DNA of 64,000 nt from Shewanella sp. Arc9-LZ (GCF_010092445.1 NZ_CP048031.1:4154001-4218000); one strand, 5' to 3'; shown: positions 50,594-60,070, counted from the stretch's first letter. Made by a program: numbers and translations. The notes: generated by a model not told the origin, from the sequence alone.

Positions 50594-51568
50594 CTATTTC
50601 AATCTTGCGGCATAATTGATAATACTGTCGCGATATAGCTCCAATAGTTCGGCATCTTTGACCGCGACTGCAACCTGTTGCGGCGCCTGATTCATCCATT
50701 CATCATGCGGGTAAACACGGTCATCAATCTTCTGAATGGTCATTCCTTCGGCAACACCATCGACAACCACTCTTATTGGCCCTTCTCTAAGTGTGAACAA
50801 CTCTGGATTAATCACATAGGCAATGGCAGAGGGGTCATGCACATGGCAAGCTTCTAAGCCCACTTTTTCACTATAAAACCTCAAATAGAACCGGCTAACA
50901 TCCCAAATAAATTGGCCAACGTCGCCTGCATTGTCACGTAATTGGTCAAGATAATCACGAGTAAAAAAGCTTTGTTCAGTCACGTCTAAGCCAATCACAA
51001 CCACAGGCCATGAGGCCGTCAACACTATATCAGCAGCATGAGGGTCATCGTGTACATTAGCTTCGGCAAAAGGGGTCACATTGCCACGATGACCGTTCTC
51101 ACCAAAAGCGCCACCCATAATGACCACCTTGTTAACTAAGTCGACAATGCTTGGGTCAGCCTGAAGCGCTAGCGCAAGGTTAGTTAACGGACCGATGGCC
51201 ACTAAAGTAATCTCACCAGGCTCCGCCTTTACAGCGTCAATGATGTATTGATACGCAGGCCGCGGATCAGCTTGACCTTCTACTTCGGCTGGGACATTCA
51301 CATCACCAAAGCCACCTTCTCCGTGAACAACGACCGTTGGGCCAACTGGAGGACGTACGATAGGTTTACTCGCGCCAGTGACAATATCGGCTTGCAACTG
51401 AAATTTTTGTTTAAGATAAAGCGCGTTACGGGTCGCATTCTCAATGGTTACATTGCCATAAATAGTAGTAATGGCCTTAAGTTCGATATCGGGATGTGCT
51501 TCGGCAAAGAGAATAGCAAATACATCATCAATACCGGGATCTGTGTCTAATATTATTTTAGTTTTCAT
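50594..51568 (-). CDS. Nucleoside hydrolase (IunH/RihA-type)
   Basis: 324 residues from ATG 51568 with AGGA upstream; a GTG three codons earlier is too close to it. The Ca2+-binding N-terminus ILDTDPGIDDVFAIL is the family hallmark, and VVHGEGGFGD and IALVAIGPLTNLAL-like segments follow. It splits ribonucleosides into base and ribose; base preference is not readable. Together with the convergent ribokinase fusion it forms a ribose-salvage pair. Confidence 0.93.
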   Translation of the reverse strand: MKTKIILDTDPGIDDVFAILFAEAHPDIELKAITTIYGNVTIENATRNALYLKQKFQLQADIVTGASKPIVRPPVGPTVVVHGEGGFGDVNVPAEVEGQADPRPAYQYIIDAVKAEPGEITLVAIGPLTNLALALQADPSIVDLVNKVVIMGGAFGENGHRGNVTPFAEANVHDDPHAADIVLTASWPVVVIGLDVTEQSFFTRDYLDQLRDNAGDVGQFIWDVSRFYLRFYSEKVGLEACHVHDPSAIAYVINPELFTLREGPIRVVVDGVAEGMTIQKIDDRVYPHDEWMNQAPQQVAVAVKDAELLELYRDSIINYAARLK

Positions 51569-51793
51569 GGGGATCACTGTCCTACTTTATTAAGTGAATA
51601 GATACACTATAAGGTTTTACTGAATATCCTGCGATGAGACTCACAGGCCCTTCAATGCATACCAACAAGATATTCGAAGATGATTAACGACTGCGACAAA
51701 CGAACGGTTACAGGGTCCTGAGGCTCATTAAATCCCTTGGCACTATACAAAAATAGTGCCGACAGAAGTGTGATTGTTCGTCAAACTTTAATC

Positions 51794-51821
51794 TGTAAGT
51801 GAACATAATGGTTCACTTACA
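51794..51821. promoter_or_regulatory. Long perfect palindrome, likely operator of the nucleoside hydrolase gene
   Basis: TGTAAGTGAAC (51794-51804) and GTTCACTTACA (51811-51821) are 11-bp perfect arms around ATAATG, about 230 bp upstream of the nucleoside hydrolase start. The inner half GGTTCACTT is shared with the palindrome at 49170 ahead of the DeoR-ribokinase fusion. Confidence 0.55.
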
Positions 51822-51943
51822 CGTGTGCAACTGGCTATAACAAGTTTGATATGAAATAGGCCGAATATTATATTTTGCCTTACATATCCCACCTTTTAAC
51901 CCGAGTTGAGGTTAATTTACAACACCTCGAAAAAGTAAAGCTT

Positions 51944-51994
51944 ACTTGACAAGTATTAATAGATTGCGATAACTTAAAGTCAAGCTTAGTTGAC
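51944..51994 (+). promoter_or_regulatory. Promoter and TTGAC-type operator of the membrane/XRE pair
   Basis: TTGACA (51946-51951), 17 bp, ATAACT (51969-51974) is a plausible sigma-70 promoter. The -35 lies inside the palindrome ACTTGACAAGT (51944-51954). A second inverted repeat GTCAAGCTTAGTTGAC (51979-51994) follows. Repeated TTGAC boxes around a promoter fit autoregulation by the XRE protein, by inference. Confidence 0.45.
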
Positions 51995-52031
51995 ATAATG
52001 ACAACTAAACACGACCAAGGGAATGTTGATA

Positions 52032-52448
52032 ATGTCGCCACTAACACACAATCAAGACTGGAAAAATACCAACAAACATAATACAGCTCGTTTAGCAAAA
52101 TGGACTTTAGCGTGGGTGATAAGTATGGCCGTCGCCAACTTTGGTCCACAATTTATTTGGCAACAAGATGTCATCACCATAATGGCCATTGGCATTAATT
52201 TCATGATGGGTATCGGGATGATTTTAGCCAATAGACGCCAACTACTTGGCTTAGATGAATTGCAGCAAAAAATTCAATTAAATGCGATGGGCCTCAGTCT
52301 GGGGGTGGGGCTAATTGTTGGCTTGAGCTACTCAAATTTAGACACAACAAACTTAATAGCTGGTCACGCGGAAATTTCTCACTTGGTGATCATTATGGGA
52401 CTCACCTATTTAGTCGGTATTATTTTAGGCCATAGGAAGTACCAATGA
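52032..52448 (+). CDS. Small membrane protein paired with an XRE regulator
   Basis: 138 residues from ATG 52032; AAGGGA lies 9 bases ahead, better than for the ATG at 52023. Four hydrophobic helices (about 24-43, 46-66, 86-105, 114-132) with a polar ANRRQLLGLDELQQKIQLNAM loop between the second and third. It resembles small four-helix proteins often encoded with a Cro-like regulator; function is unknown. The end overlaps the regulator gene by 4 bp. Confidence 0.7.
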   Translation: MSPLTHNQDWKNTNKHNTARLAKWTLAWVISMAVANFGPQFIWQQDVITIMAIGINFMMGIGMILANRRQLLGLDELQQKIQLNAMGLSLGVGLIVGLSYSNLDTTNLIAGHAEISHLVIIMGLTYLVGIILGHRKYQ

Positions 52449-52639
52449 AAAATCGCCTAAAAGTACTCAGGGCAGAGCAAGACCTGACCCAAGCACAACT
52501 AGCAGACTTACTTAATGTTTCCAGGCAGACGATCAATGCGATCGAAACTGGTAAGTTTGATCCTAGTTTGCCATTAGCCTTTAAAGCGGCACGTTTATTC
52601 AAGCTACCTATTGAAAGTATCTTTGAAGACGAAGTGTAG
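52445..52639 (+). CDS. XRE/Cro-like transcriptional regulator (YozG-type)
   Basis: 64 residues forming one HTH domain: MKNRLKVLRAEQDLTQAQLA then DLLNVSRQTINAIETGKFDP and SLPLAFKAARLFKLPIESIF. Such short regulators are often co-encoded with a small membrane protein and repress their own operon. The start overlaps the upstream gene (ATGA), so translation is coupled. Short AT-rich direct repeats (ATGTTATAAA-like, about 52658-52700) follow the stop. Confidence 0.9.
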   Translation: MKNRLKVLRAEQDLTQAQLADLLNVSRQTINAIETGKFDPSLPLAFKAARLFKLPIESIFEDEV

Positions 52640-52795
52640 CTAATAGTATTTATAATCAATGTTATAAATACTATGTTATAAAAACAATGCTATAAAAAAT
52701 GTTAAACGCTATGGCGGTCGATTCAGCTCAAGCATTGGCTAAATTTACAGTCTTAACGCTAACAGCCCTATGGATTGATAAGAGATTAATATCCT

Positions 52796-54208
52796 TTACG
52801 CCAAAGCTGGTTTAGTTTTCGGTTTGAGAAGACCAATACCAAAGGCGGCCATTGCCACTGCTATGATAGCATTAAGGTAGTTGAAAAAAGCATAGGGCGC
52901 GTAGTCAAGTACGTCTACCCCTAGAGTGGCGGTATAAAAGGCACCAGCTGTGGTCCACGGAATAAGGCCTGTAGTCATAGTGGCACCTTCTTCAACTGAG
53001 CGCGAAAGAATGGCGGCCTCTAAATTTTGTTGCTCATATTTGGGCTTAAACAGTTGGCAACTGAGAATAATCGAAATATAAGCCTCTCCCATAGCAATGT
53101 TACCTAAAAAACCGGACATAATCGTCGTCGCAATAAGGGTGGCGGTGCGCTGCACTCTTTTTATGATGCCGGCTAATAGTGCGGTGAGAAATCCCGCACC
53201 GTGTAAAATGCCGCCTAGCGCGATAGCCATTAACGCCAGCAGCAAGGTCCAGCTCATACTGCTAATGCCGCCGCGACCAAGCAAAGCATCTAAACTGGGG
53301 ATACCCGTTGATTCCGGTGTATTTTCCCACAGCGCATTAAGCACAGAGATAGCACTTTGTTGCTGATAAAAAATCGCGATTAGCACGGCGAGTATTATGC
53401 TGCATGACATCGTCACTTCTGCGGGCACTTTTCTAATGCTCAGTACCGCGAGTAAAATCAGGGGTAATAACGTAATCAGCGGCGTAAGGCTGTAATTGTT
53501 GGCAAGTGCGGTTTGAATTGAGGTAACTTCTGCCAAGTCTAGATTTTGCTCACCATAGTTAAATCCGATCACTAAAAATATTAAAAAAGTGAGGATAAAA
53601 GTCGGCGTAGTAGTGAACAGCATGGAGTAAATGTGTCGATAGAGATCCGTGCCAGCACTCATAGCGGCGAGGTTTGTGGTATCTGAAATCGGCGACATTT
53701 TATCACCGAAAGTTGCACCGCAGACAATCATACCTGCGACTAAAGGCAGTGGAATATTCATCGCAGAGCCGATGCCAATAAAAACCACGCCTAAGGTGCC
53801 GACAGTACCCCAAGATGTTCCAGTTGCTAGCGACATCAAGGCGCACAGTAATAAACCAACCGCCAAAAACAAACTCGGACTCAGCCAACTAAGACCATAA
53901 TAAATAAGCGTGGCGATGGTGCCACTGTGCATAAAACTAGCAATCACCATGCCGATCAATATAAATATATAGATGGCAGGCATGGCTCTGGTAAGGGCGC
54001 TAGTCATCAACTCACGTATATGTATATAGCCGTAACCAAGACTAAAAGCGTTGAGTCCTATCCATAACAAGCACAGAAACATCAGTGTATGCAGGCTGAT
54101 CCCTAGACCAAAAAGTCCACCCGCTATGGTGATGATAATCACGCTAAAACAGATAAGAGACTGCAAAAAACTAGGGCTACGGGGTAAGTTGGGAGTGATT
54201 ACAGACAT
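52796..54208 (-). CDS. NhaC-family Na+/H+ antiporter
   Basis: 470 residues from ATG 54208; a GTG two codons earlier is possible. About 11-12 membrane helices. NhaC hallmarks are SLATGTSWGTVGTLGVVFIGIG and CGATFGDKMSPISDTTNLAA in the middle and GFLGNIAMGEAYISIIL near the C-terminal half. Related proteins exchange Na+ for protons or malate for lactate. No clear terminator lies in the 156 bp after it, and the start has a weak ribosome site. Confidence 0.88.
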   Translation of the reverse strand: MSVITPNLPRSPSFLQSLICFSVIIITIAGGLFGLGISLHTLMFLCLLWIGLNAFSLGYGYIHIRELMTSALTRAMPAIYIFILIGMVIASFMHSGTIATLIYYGLSWLSPSLFLAVGLLLCALMSLATGTSWGTVGTLGVVFIGIGSAMNIPLPLVAGMIVCGATFGDKMSPISDTTNLAAMSAGTDLYRHIYSMLFTTTPTFILTFLIFLVIGFNYGEQNLDLAEVTSIQTALANNYSLTPLITLLPLILLAVLSIRKVPAEVTMSCSIILAVLIAIFYQQQSAISVLNALWENTPESTGIPSLDALLGRGGISSMSWTLLLALMAIALGGILHGAGFLTALLAGIIKRVQRTATLIATTIMSGFLGNIAMGEAYISIILSCQLFKPKYEQQNLEAAILSRSVEEGATMTTGLIPWTTAGAFYTATLGVDVLDYAPYAFFNYLNAIIAVAMAAFGIGLLKPKTKPALA

Positions 54209-54695
54209 TGGCACACATTATGGTAACAATTGGGATGAAGCTGAGTATATCAGCACAAGTAATTGGGTAAACTACAAACAAGCAGGATATTAAAAATAAA
54301 CATTTTATCTATTACAACCAGTAGGTTAGCAACCAAGTAAAAGCCAACTCAAAAGATATATCATCACAGAGTGCTGCACATGATTATTTATACATTCATT
54401 TACAAGCTCATTTACAGGCACAATGGGTTACATCCGCGATATCCTCTTCGTCCTCCCCATACTCAAAAAGCTGTTGCGCTTGTCGGGTTGAAGATTTTGG
54501 TTGCGAAATAAATTTAGCCTATTGCCTTAAAAAAACGTCTAGTTTTGTATAAATAACGTATCTAGTATGACCACATACGTTTTTAATCAATATTCACATG
54601 GTAAAAATTATCCATTCGTTATCGATTCACAACCTATTGTTGCTGTATCTAATGCAGATACGTATTCTTTTTTACCATGTGAAAGAGGTATTATC
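54209..54695. other. 487-bp divergent spacer before the ADP-ribosylglycohydrolase-like gene
   Basis: It contains an in-frame ATG at 54567 that would extend the glycohydrolase by 43 residues. Those residues have no ribosome site ahead and look non-conserved, so I treat them as leader. The direct repeat TACCATG/ACATGGTA around 54596-54680 (CACATGGTAAAAA and TTTTTTACCATGTG) forms an inverted repeat of about 12 bp over some 80 bp. Confidence 0.4.
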
Positions 54696-55829
54696 ATGAA
54701 TCACAACCCTTCTCAGCCACTTCGCGTTACCTGGGCACTTAAAACAAGCTTTATTGCTGATGCTTTGGCCATGCCAGTGCATTGGTATTATCAACCGATG
54801 GAAATCGAGCGTGCCTTTATTGGTGGTATTGAGCGCTTTGAGGCCGCACCTGAGTTTCACCCTTCATCTATTATGTCCTTGCACTCCAAACATAAAGGGG
54901 GGCGACAATCCAATGATCGGTCGTCTAAGGGGCATTCAGCTAACGATCAGTCGCCGCAAGTGGTAGGCGATATTATTTTAAAAGATAAGGCGCAGTTTTG
55001 GGACAAACCGAATGTGCATTATCATCAAGGCATGCAGGCGGGTGAAAACACCCTCAACGCCCATTGCGCTCGAGTAGTGATGCGCACCCTGGCGAGTTCG
55101 CCACAACCCTATGACCGACAAGCATTTGTTAATGCCTACATTGACTTTATGACAATGACTCCCGCCGCTCATCCCGATACTTATGCAGAGTCCTACCATA
55201 GAGGATTTTTTGCTAACTTGGCGCAGGGACGCAAGCCTGAAAACTGTGGCATGATAACTCACGACACGGCATCTATTGGTGCATTGGTGACCATAGCACC
55301 TTTGGTTTTTTCAGAACGACTTAAGGGCATAAGCGAAGCCGAAATAAAGATTACCTGCCGAGCGCATCTGGCCTTAACCCATCCTGATGAATCTTTAATG
55401 CAGGTATGTGATAGCTACGTGCAACTGTTGTGCGCTCTGATGGATGGGCCGGATGAAGTAGGCGTTAAGGCTCTTTTACTTGAAGCAAGCATAGGCCTAA
55501 CCAGTACTAATTTAGCCGGTCTGTTAAAACGTAATGTGCCCGACAATCAGGTCGTCGGCCAAATATTTTCAAGGGCATGTTATATTTCAGATTCTTGGCC
55601 TGTCGTCTTGTATCTGGCCTGTAAATACCAAAATGATCCTTGGCAAGCACTGCGAGTGAATACTAACTTAGGCGGTGACAACGTACATCGAGGAATAGTG
55701 CTGGGAACCTTACTGGGATTGCAAAGCGATGCTGTGGCCACCAGCTGGTTTGAACAACTGGCAGACCACAAATTGATTGCTCAAGAAATTGAGACACTTA
55801 TCAGCGTGGCAAGCGCTCCCAAACCGTAA
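54696..55829 (+). CDS. ADP-ribosylglycohydrolase-family protein
   Basis: 377 residues from ATG 54696, preceded by GAAAGAGG; a frame from 54567 is possible but weaker. The family fold is marked by the early AWALKTSFIADALAMPVHW-like segment (usually GxxxGDALG), MITHDTASIGALVTIAPLV in the middle and TNLGGDNVHRGIVLGTLLGL near the end, where the Asp normally binds Mg2+. The first metal motif is degenerate, so the substrate may not be ADP-ribose. It overlaps ovoA tail to tail by 29 bp. Confidence 0.75.
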   Translation: MNHNPSQPLRVTWALKTSFIADALAMPVHWYYQPMEIERAFIGGIERFEAAPEFHPSSIMSLHSKHKGGRQSNDRSSKGHSANDQSPQVVGDIILKDKAQFWDKPNVHYHQGMQAGENTLNAHCARVVMRTLASSPQPYDRQAFVNAYIDFMTMTPAAHPDTYAESYHRGFFANLAQGRKPENCGMITHDTASIGALVTIAPLVFSERLKGISEAEIKITCRAHLALTHPDESLMQVCDSYVQLLCALMDGPDEVGVKALLLEASIGLTSTNLAGLLKRNVPDNQVVGQIFSRACYISDSWPVVLYLACKYQNDPWQALRVNTNLGGDNVHRGIVLGTLLGLQSDAVATSWFEQLADHKLIAQEIETLISVASAPKP

Positions 55830-57963
55830 GTTCAGACAAAGTATGCTGAAACTTGTGCTGAGTTTCGCGGATCACAAACGGGACTTTGCGCGGCTCACCA
55901 ACCAACTTAAAATGGCTTGATAGTTGATCTTTCAAGCCATCTAACGTGCTGTAGTTTTCACCATCTTTTTTGAAACCACCTATCCACTCTTCCTTAGGTG
56001 TATGTTCTTCCAACCACGTGTAAGGCGATGCAATAATAAGCAAGCCGCCATCATTGATGCGCTGTGCCATATCCGCCAGAAAACGACTCGGCTGGTAGAG
56101 TCGGTCAATCAAATTAGCGGCTAAAACTAAATCATAAGCCGTGAATTGGGATTTGAGGTTACAGGCGTCGCCTTGATGAAATGCGACACGGTTTGCATAA
56201 GTGTCCAACCCTAATTCTTGCAGGGTACGAGTATGATAGCTCACTAATTCGCCTTCTTCGGCACGGGCGTAACGCACTGCGCCTTGCTGCGCCATTTTAG
56301 CTGCTAGGCGAGTAAAGTTTGCTGAAAAATCAATACCGTCTACGTCATCGAACTGGCGGGCCAACTCAAAACTTGCTCGGCCACAGGCACAACCTAAGTC
56401 AAGTGCTTTACCGGTGGGTTTACCCTTCATTGCCTCAAGTGCAATATCAGCTAAAGCTTTAGGAAAATTCTCTACGCCATACCAGGTGTCACCAAAGTGA
56501 AACTCTGCATATTCTGACAATAATTGGTCACTTTCGTAGTAAGCCTTAGGAGACGTTGCATCAACTTCAGAGGCAATATAACGAAATCCGGCGTGCTGCG
56601 TAAAGTGACGCCTAAATGCATAACGTGCACTAAGACGCGCTTCGTTTCCACTTGAAATCCATGAACCACCTTTGATCAAGTTGTGTTTACCATCAAAAGT
56701 TGGCGTGGTGAAATCGTCATACAGCGGATGTACTTTAAAGTTATCGAAGGGGTAAATAGGCGTTTCAGTCCATTGCCATACGTTGCCCACCACATCAAAC
56801 CAATTGCCATGTTGATAGCGTGTTACCGGGCAGCATGATGCAAAATGGTCGAGATGCAAGTTTGCATTGGCCGCGCTGCTACCCAGCTCTTCTACGCCCG
56901 CTTGTGCACACAATCGATACCATTCGTCTTCAGTTGGCATGCGAATTTTCTGTCCAGTTTCTTCAGTCTTCCATTCACAAAACGCTTTCGCTTCATGATA
57001 GTTAACTTCGGCAGGCCAGTCCCAAGCCATATCAATTTCTTCCGTCATTAAGCGCAAGCGCCAGCCATTGTGCCAACGCCAAAATGCTGGGTGTTTTGCC
57101 TCAGTAAATTGCCGCCAAGCCAGACCTTCATCACTCCAAAAACGATTATGCTCATAACCACCGTCCTCAACAAACTCGAGGAACTCCTGATTGCTGACTA
57201 AATATTGGCTGGCTTTAAACTCAGCTACCTCAGCCTGATGTTGGCCATATTCATTGTCCCAGCCATAAAATGCATTATCAAATGATTGTCCAAGATTAAC
57301 TGAGCCAGCGGCGACGCTTATTAGTTTATTTTTTGGCGCCTGGCCAGCATCTTTACAAGCTGGCCATTGAGGTAATGGCTGGACTTTAGCCAACTCATGT
57401 TGGCGAATGAGTACCGACGATGTCTCAAGGTGAATACGCTCGTGCTCAATACCCATGACGATGGGCCACCAGGTATTTTCCCAATCAATGGGTAGGGCAA
57501 GGTCCAAGGTATCAATTAATGTTAATACTGTGGCGCGCACTTTTGCACGGTAGTCTTTTACCGCAGCAACACTGGGCCAGTCATAACTGTCTTCAGACAA
57601 ATCATCCCAGCTCATTTCATCAACGCCCACAGCAAAAATAGATTCCATATGAGGATTAATCCGATCGGATATCAGTTTTGCCAATAGTAGCTTGTTGATG
57701 AAAAAAGTGGCCGTATGCCCAAGATAAAAAATAAGCGGGTGGCGCAAAGGTATAGGTTTTTGATAGAAACCAGTATCGTCGCGCAAACAATCAAACAGTT
57801 GCGTATAGGTATCAAAGGTGTTGGTGAAGTAAAGCGCTATTTCTTGGCGCTTATCATCCACGGTGCCACTGTCCAGTGTAGGGGTTCGGCGCAATGATCC
57901 AGAGTCAACAAATGTTGCGGATCTTTTAGCCATTCCTTGAGCGTTTTGTATAGGTAATGTCAT
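55801..57963 (-). CDS. ovoA: 5-histidylcysteine sulfoxide synthase/methyltransferase OvoA
   Basis: 720 residues in three parts. The DinB-like domain (about 35-195) carries iron ligands H174, H178 in HERIHLE and probably H83 in YLGHTATFF. An FGE-sulfatase domain (about 205-465; GNVWQWTE and LIKGGSWIS) forms the sulfoxide synthase with it. The C-terminal methyltransferase (about 505-715) has KALDLGCACGRASF for SAM. OvoA couples histidine and cysteine with oxygen, and its last domain methylates 5-thiohistidine to ovothiol A. AAGGAACG precedes ATG 57963. The PLP lyase gene for the middle step lies 114 bp upstream. Confidence 0.92.
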   Translation of the reverse strand: MTLPIQNAQGMAKRSATFVDSGSLRRTPTLDSGTVDDKRQEIALYFTNTFDTYTQLFDCLRDDTGFYQKPIPLRHPLIFYLGHTATFFINKLLLAKLISDRINPHMESIFAVGVDEMSWDDLSEDSYDWPSVAAVKDYRAKVRATVLTLIDTLDLALPIDWENTWWPIVMGIEHERIHLETSSVLIRQHELAKVQPLPQWPACKDAGQAPKNKLISVAAGSVNLGQSFDNAFYGWDNEYGQHQAEVAEFKASQYLVSNQEFLEFVEDGGYEHNRFWSDEGLAWRQFTEAKHPAFWRWHNGWRLRLMTEEIDMAWDWPAEVNYHEAKAFCEWKTEETGQKIRMPTEDEWYRLCAQAGVEELGSSAANANLHLDHFASCCPVTRYQHGNWFDVVGNVWQWTETPIYPFDNFKVHPLYDDFTTPTFDGKHNLIKGGSWISSGNEARLSARYAFRRHFTQHAGFRYIASEVDATSPKAYYESDQLLSEYAEFHFGDTWYGVENFPKALADIALEAMKGKPTGKALDLGCACGRASFELARQFDDVDGIDFSANFTRLAAKMAQQGAVRYARAEEGELVSYHTRTLQELGLDTYANRVAFHQGDACNLKSQFTAYDLVLAANLIDRLYQPSRFLADMAQRINDGGLLIIASPYTWLEEHTPKEEWIGGFKKDGENYSTLDGLKDQLSSHFKLVGEPRKVPFVIRETQHKFQHTLSELTVWERLPR

Positions 57964-58077
57964 CGTGAAACACGTTCCTTTAATTCTTATTCTACATTCA
58001 TACGATTAACTACTGGATAAAGGGTCAATTTTTTTACTTTATATTGATATTACCCGTAAAAAAAGTTTTGCCGGTGG

Positions 58078-59211
58078 TTAAACGTCTCTGCCCTGCAGTT
58101 TTTTAATTGCTTCGACTAAGTAATCTCGTGAACAGCCGAAGTTCAAGCGAAAACAGTCTTTATCACCAAAGTCTCTGCCCGCTGATGGGCCGACACCTTT
58201 GGCTTCACACCATGCTTGCGTATCGGGGACTTGTAAACCGCTGGCATCAACCCACAGTAAAAAAGTCGCCGCGGGTGAGATAGCTTTTAAACCGTCGATT
58301 TTGTTGATTTCAGTCACTAGATAATCACGATTTTCAGTTAAATACGCCACTTGTTGTTGATGCCACTCATCGCAATGCCTGAAGGCTGCATTAGTGGCGG
58401 TAAGACCTGTGACTGTTACCGATGGTAACCTGCCGCGGGCTGCATGGTTGAATGCTACTCTTAATTTTTCGTTTGGAATAATAGCGAAAGACGTACCTAA
58501 TCCCGCGATATTGAAGGTTTTACTGGCGGCCATTAATGTCACTGAATGCTCAGCCAATTCTGGGTGCGCACTGGCGGGTAAATGTGGCACGTCATCTAAA
58601 ATTAAATCACAGTGTATTTCATCCGAGCACAGCATGACGCCATGTTTTCTGCATATTGCTGCAATTGTGTCGAGTTCTGCTTGGTTTAAGACGGTTCCAA
58701 GCGGATTCATTGGATTACACATAATAAATAAGCTGGCTTTAGGATCCGCAGCAGCCTCTTCCAAGGCATCAAAATCGAGTGTCCAGCGACCATCCACTTC
58801 TATCGAGCCGATACAAGTTCGCTTGAGATGATTAATTGCCGGTGCAGCCAATATAGGAGGATAATTGGGTGTTTGTACGATAACCGTATCACCTGCTTGG
58901 CAATAAGCTTGAATAGCCACATTAAATGCAGGCACCACACCCGGAGTCCACACTAGCCAACTAGGATCAATCTTCCAGTTATATTGACGTTGACACCACG
59001 CCACAACGGCCTCACTGGCATCGGTATCGTGAGCTGGAAGGGTATAACCGAACAGGCCATCATCAATGCGCTGATGTAAGGCAGACAAAATAGGCTCAGC
59101 ACAGCGAAACTCAGTATCAGCAATCCACATAGGCAATATATCTGTACCTTTGTATTTTTCCCATTTATGGGCTTTTGACGATGTGCGGTCAGGTTTATCA
59201 CTGAAGTTCAT
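58078..59211 (-). CDS. ovoB: PLP-dependent C-S lyase, probable OvoB
   Basis: 377 residues of the MalY/PatB aminotransferase-like group. The PLP Lys is in LMAASKTFNIAGLG (about residue 230), and CNPMNPLGTVL and CSDEIHCDLILDD bind PLP. Alone it would be called a cystathionine beta-lyase. Adjacent to ovoA in the same direction, it is best read as OvoB, which cleaves the histidylcysteine sulfoxide to 5-thiohistidine. AAAGGA precedes ATG 59211. Confidence 0.8.
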   Translation of the reverse strand: MNFSDKPDRTSSKAHKWEKYKGTDILPMWIADTEFRCAEPILSALHQRIDDGLFGYTLPAHDTDASEAVVAWCQRQYNWKIDPSWLVWTPGVVPAFNVAIQAYCQAGDTVIVQTPNYPPILAAPAINHLKRTCIGSIEVDGRWTLDFDALEEAAADPKASLFIMCNPMNPLGTVLNQAELDTIAAICRKHGVMLCSDEIHCDLILDDVPHLPASAHPELAEHSVTLMAASKTFNIAGLGTSFAIIPNEKLRVAFNHAARGRLPSVTVTGLTATNAAFRHCDEWHQQQVAYLTENRDYLVTEINKIDGLKAISPAATFLLWVDASGLQVPDTQAWCEAKGVGPSAGRDFGDKDCFRLNFGCSRDYLVEAIKKLQGRDV

Positions 59212-59274
59212 TGCGGATCCTTTGATTATTCATTTGCTAGTCTACAGAAAACAGCCGACTTAGCCTGTTATAAA

Positions 59275-59303
59275 AAAACCTACCGATGTTATAGGTAGGT
59301 TTT
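59275..59303 (-). terminator. Terminator between tpm and ovoB
   Basis: AAAACCTACC (59275-59284) and GGTAGGTTTT (59294-59303), 9-base loop. On the minus strand T's follow, ending tpm and setting ovoB-ovoA apart as a separate unit. Confidence 0.8.
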
Positions 59304-59312
59304 AGGGTCTGT

Positions 59313-59972
59313 TTATGATTTTCGGGTCAACTTATAAACGGCTTCATTAAGCCAAGGCACGTGTTTATTCATAAACCTCGGATTGTCAGCCAGTACATCA
59401 ACACACTCCAATAATTCAACATCAAAATATGGTGTTAAATAGCTTTTAACCCAATCTGGACTGACTGCAAATGGCGGCCCTTTCAGAGTATCTTGTAGGT
59501 AATCTAGGGTAATTAATAAGCCACTTACATTCGCCGGTATAAGCGCAGCGAGTGCTTTAACATACTGTTGGCGCATTTCTTCTGGCCACGCAATCAGGGC
59601 AGCACGATCGTAAAAACCACTAATCGACGCTGTTGCACTTTTGGGTAGAGTAAAAATATCCCCTTGATATAAGGTGACTTGATCGGCAGAAAAGACTACA
59701 TGTTCGTCGGTATGATTAACTTGATAAGTAAGATCATTGTCGGTAAAAAATTGTTCAACTGCGAGGGTATTGAGTTCACATCCCAGCACAGTATGGCGCT
59801 GCTCGGCCAAATAAAACATATCCAATGATTTACCACATAGAGGAACGAATACCTCAGTGTTTTCATTCAAACCAATATGCGACCAATATTTTACTAAAAA
59901 AGGGTTCACTTGGTTTTGGTGAAAACCAATTTGTTGTAACTGCCATTTTTCATGCCAAAAGCTGGGTTCCAT
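59313..59972 (-). CDS. tpm: Thiopurine S-methyltransferase
   Basis: 219 residues, bacterial TPMT length. [20 protein letters not shown] and [18 protein letters not shown] (SAM-binding motif I) are family signatures, and [23 protein letters not shown] follows. Bacterial TPMT methylates selenium, tellurium and thiol compounds. A terminator lies between it and ovoB, so a link to ovothiol is not implied by operon structure. Confidence 0.93.
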   Translation of the reverse strand: MEPSFWHEKWQLQQIGFHQNQVNPFLVKYWSHIGLNENTEVFVPLCGKSLDMFYLAEQRHTVLGCELNTLAVEQFFTDNDLTYQVNHTDEHVVFSADQVTLYQGDIFTLPKSATASISGFYDRAALIAWPEEMRQQYVKALAALIPANVSGLLITLDYLQDTLKGPPFAVSPDWVKSYLTPYFDVELLECVDVLADNPRFMNKHVPWLNEAVYKLTRKS

Positions 59973-60070
59973 GATGCTATTCTTCAGTCAAGTTGCTAAT
60001 GAGATGCTGGCTACTTTAAAGACTAAAAAAAAAGGATGCAACCTCCCTTAATGATTTGGCATTCAACTGC

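Larger units (their letters stand above)
51569..52031. other. 463-bp divergent spacer with an operator and a promoter
   Basis: Divergent region between the nucleoside hydrolase and the membrane/XRE pair. It contains the long palindrome at 51794-51821 and the TTGACA promoter with TTGAC inverted repeats at 51944-51994, listed separately. No ORF is called here. Confidence 0.5.

Noticed and set aside
54567..54695. N-terminal extension of the ADP-ribosylglycohydrolase-like protein
   Set aside because: No ribosome site before ATG 54567; ATG 54696 has GAAAGAGG and begins the recognisable domain.
59313..59972. tpm as the ovothiol methyltransferase
   Set aside because: OvoA already has its own SAM domain, and a terminator separates tpm from ovoB.
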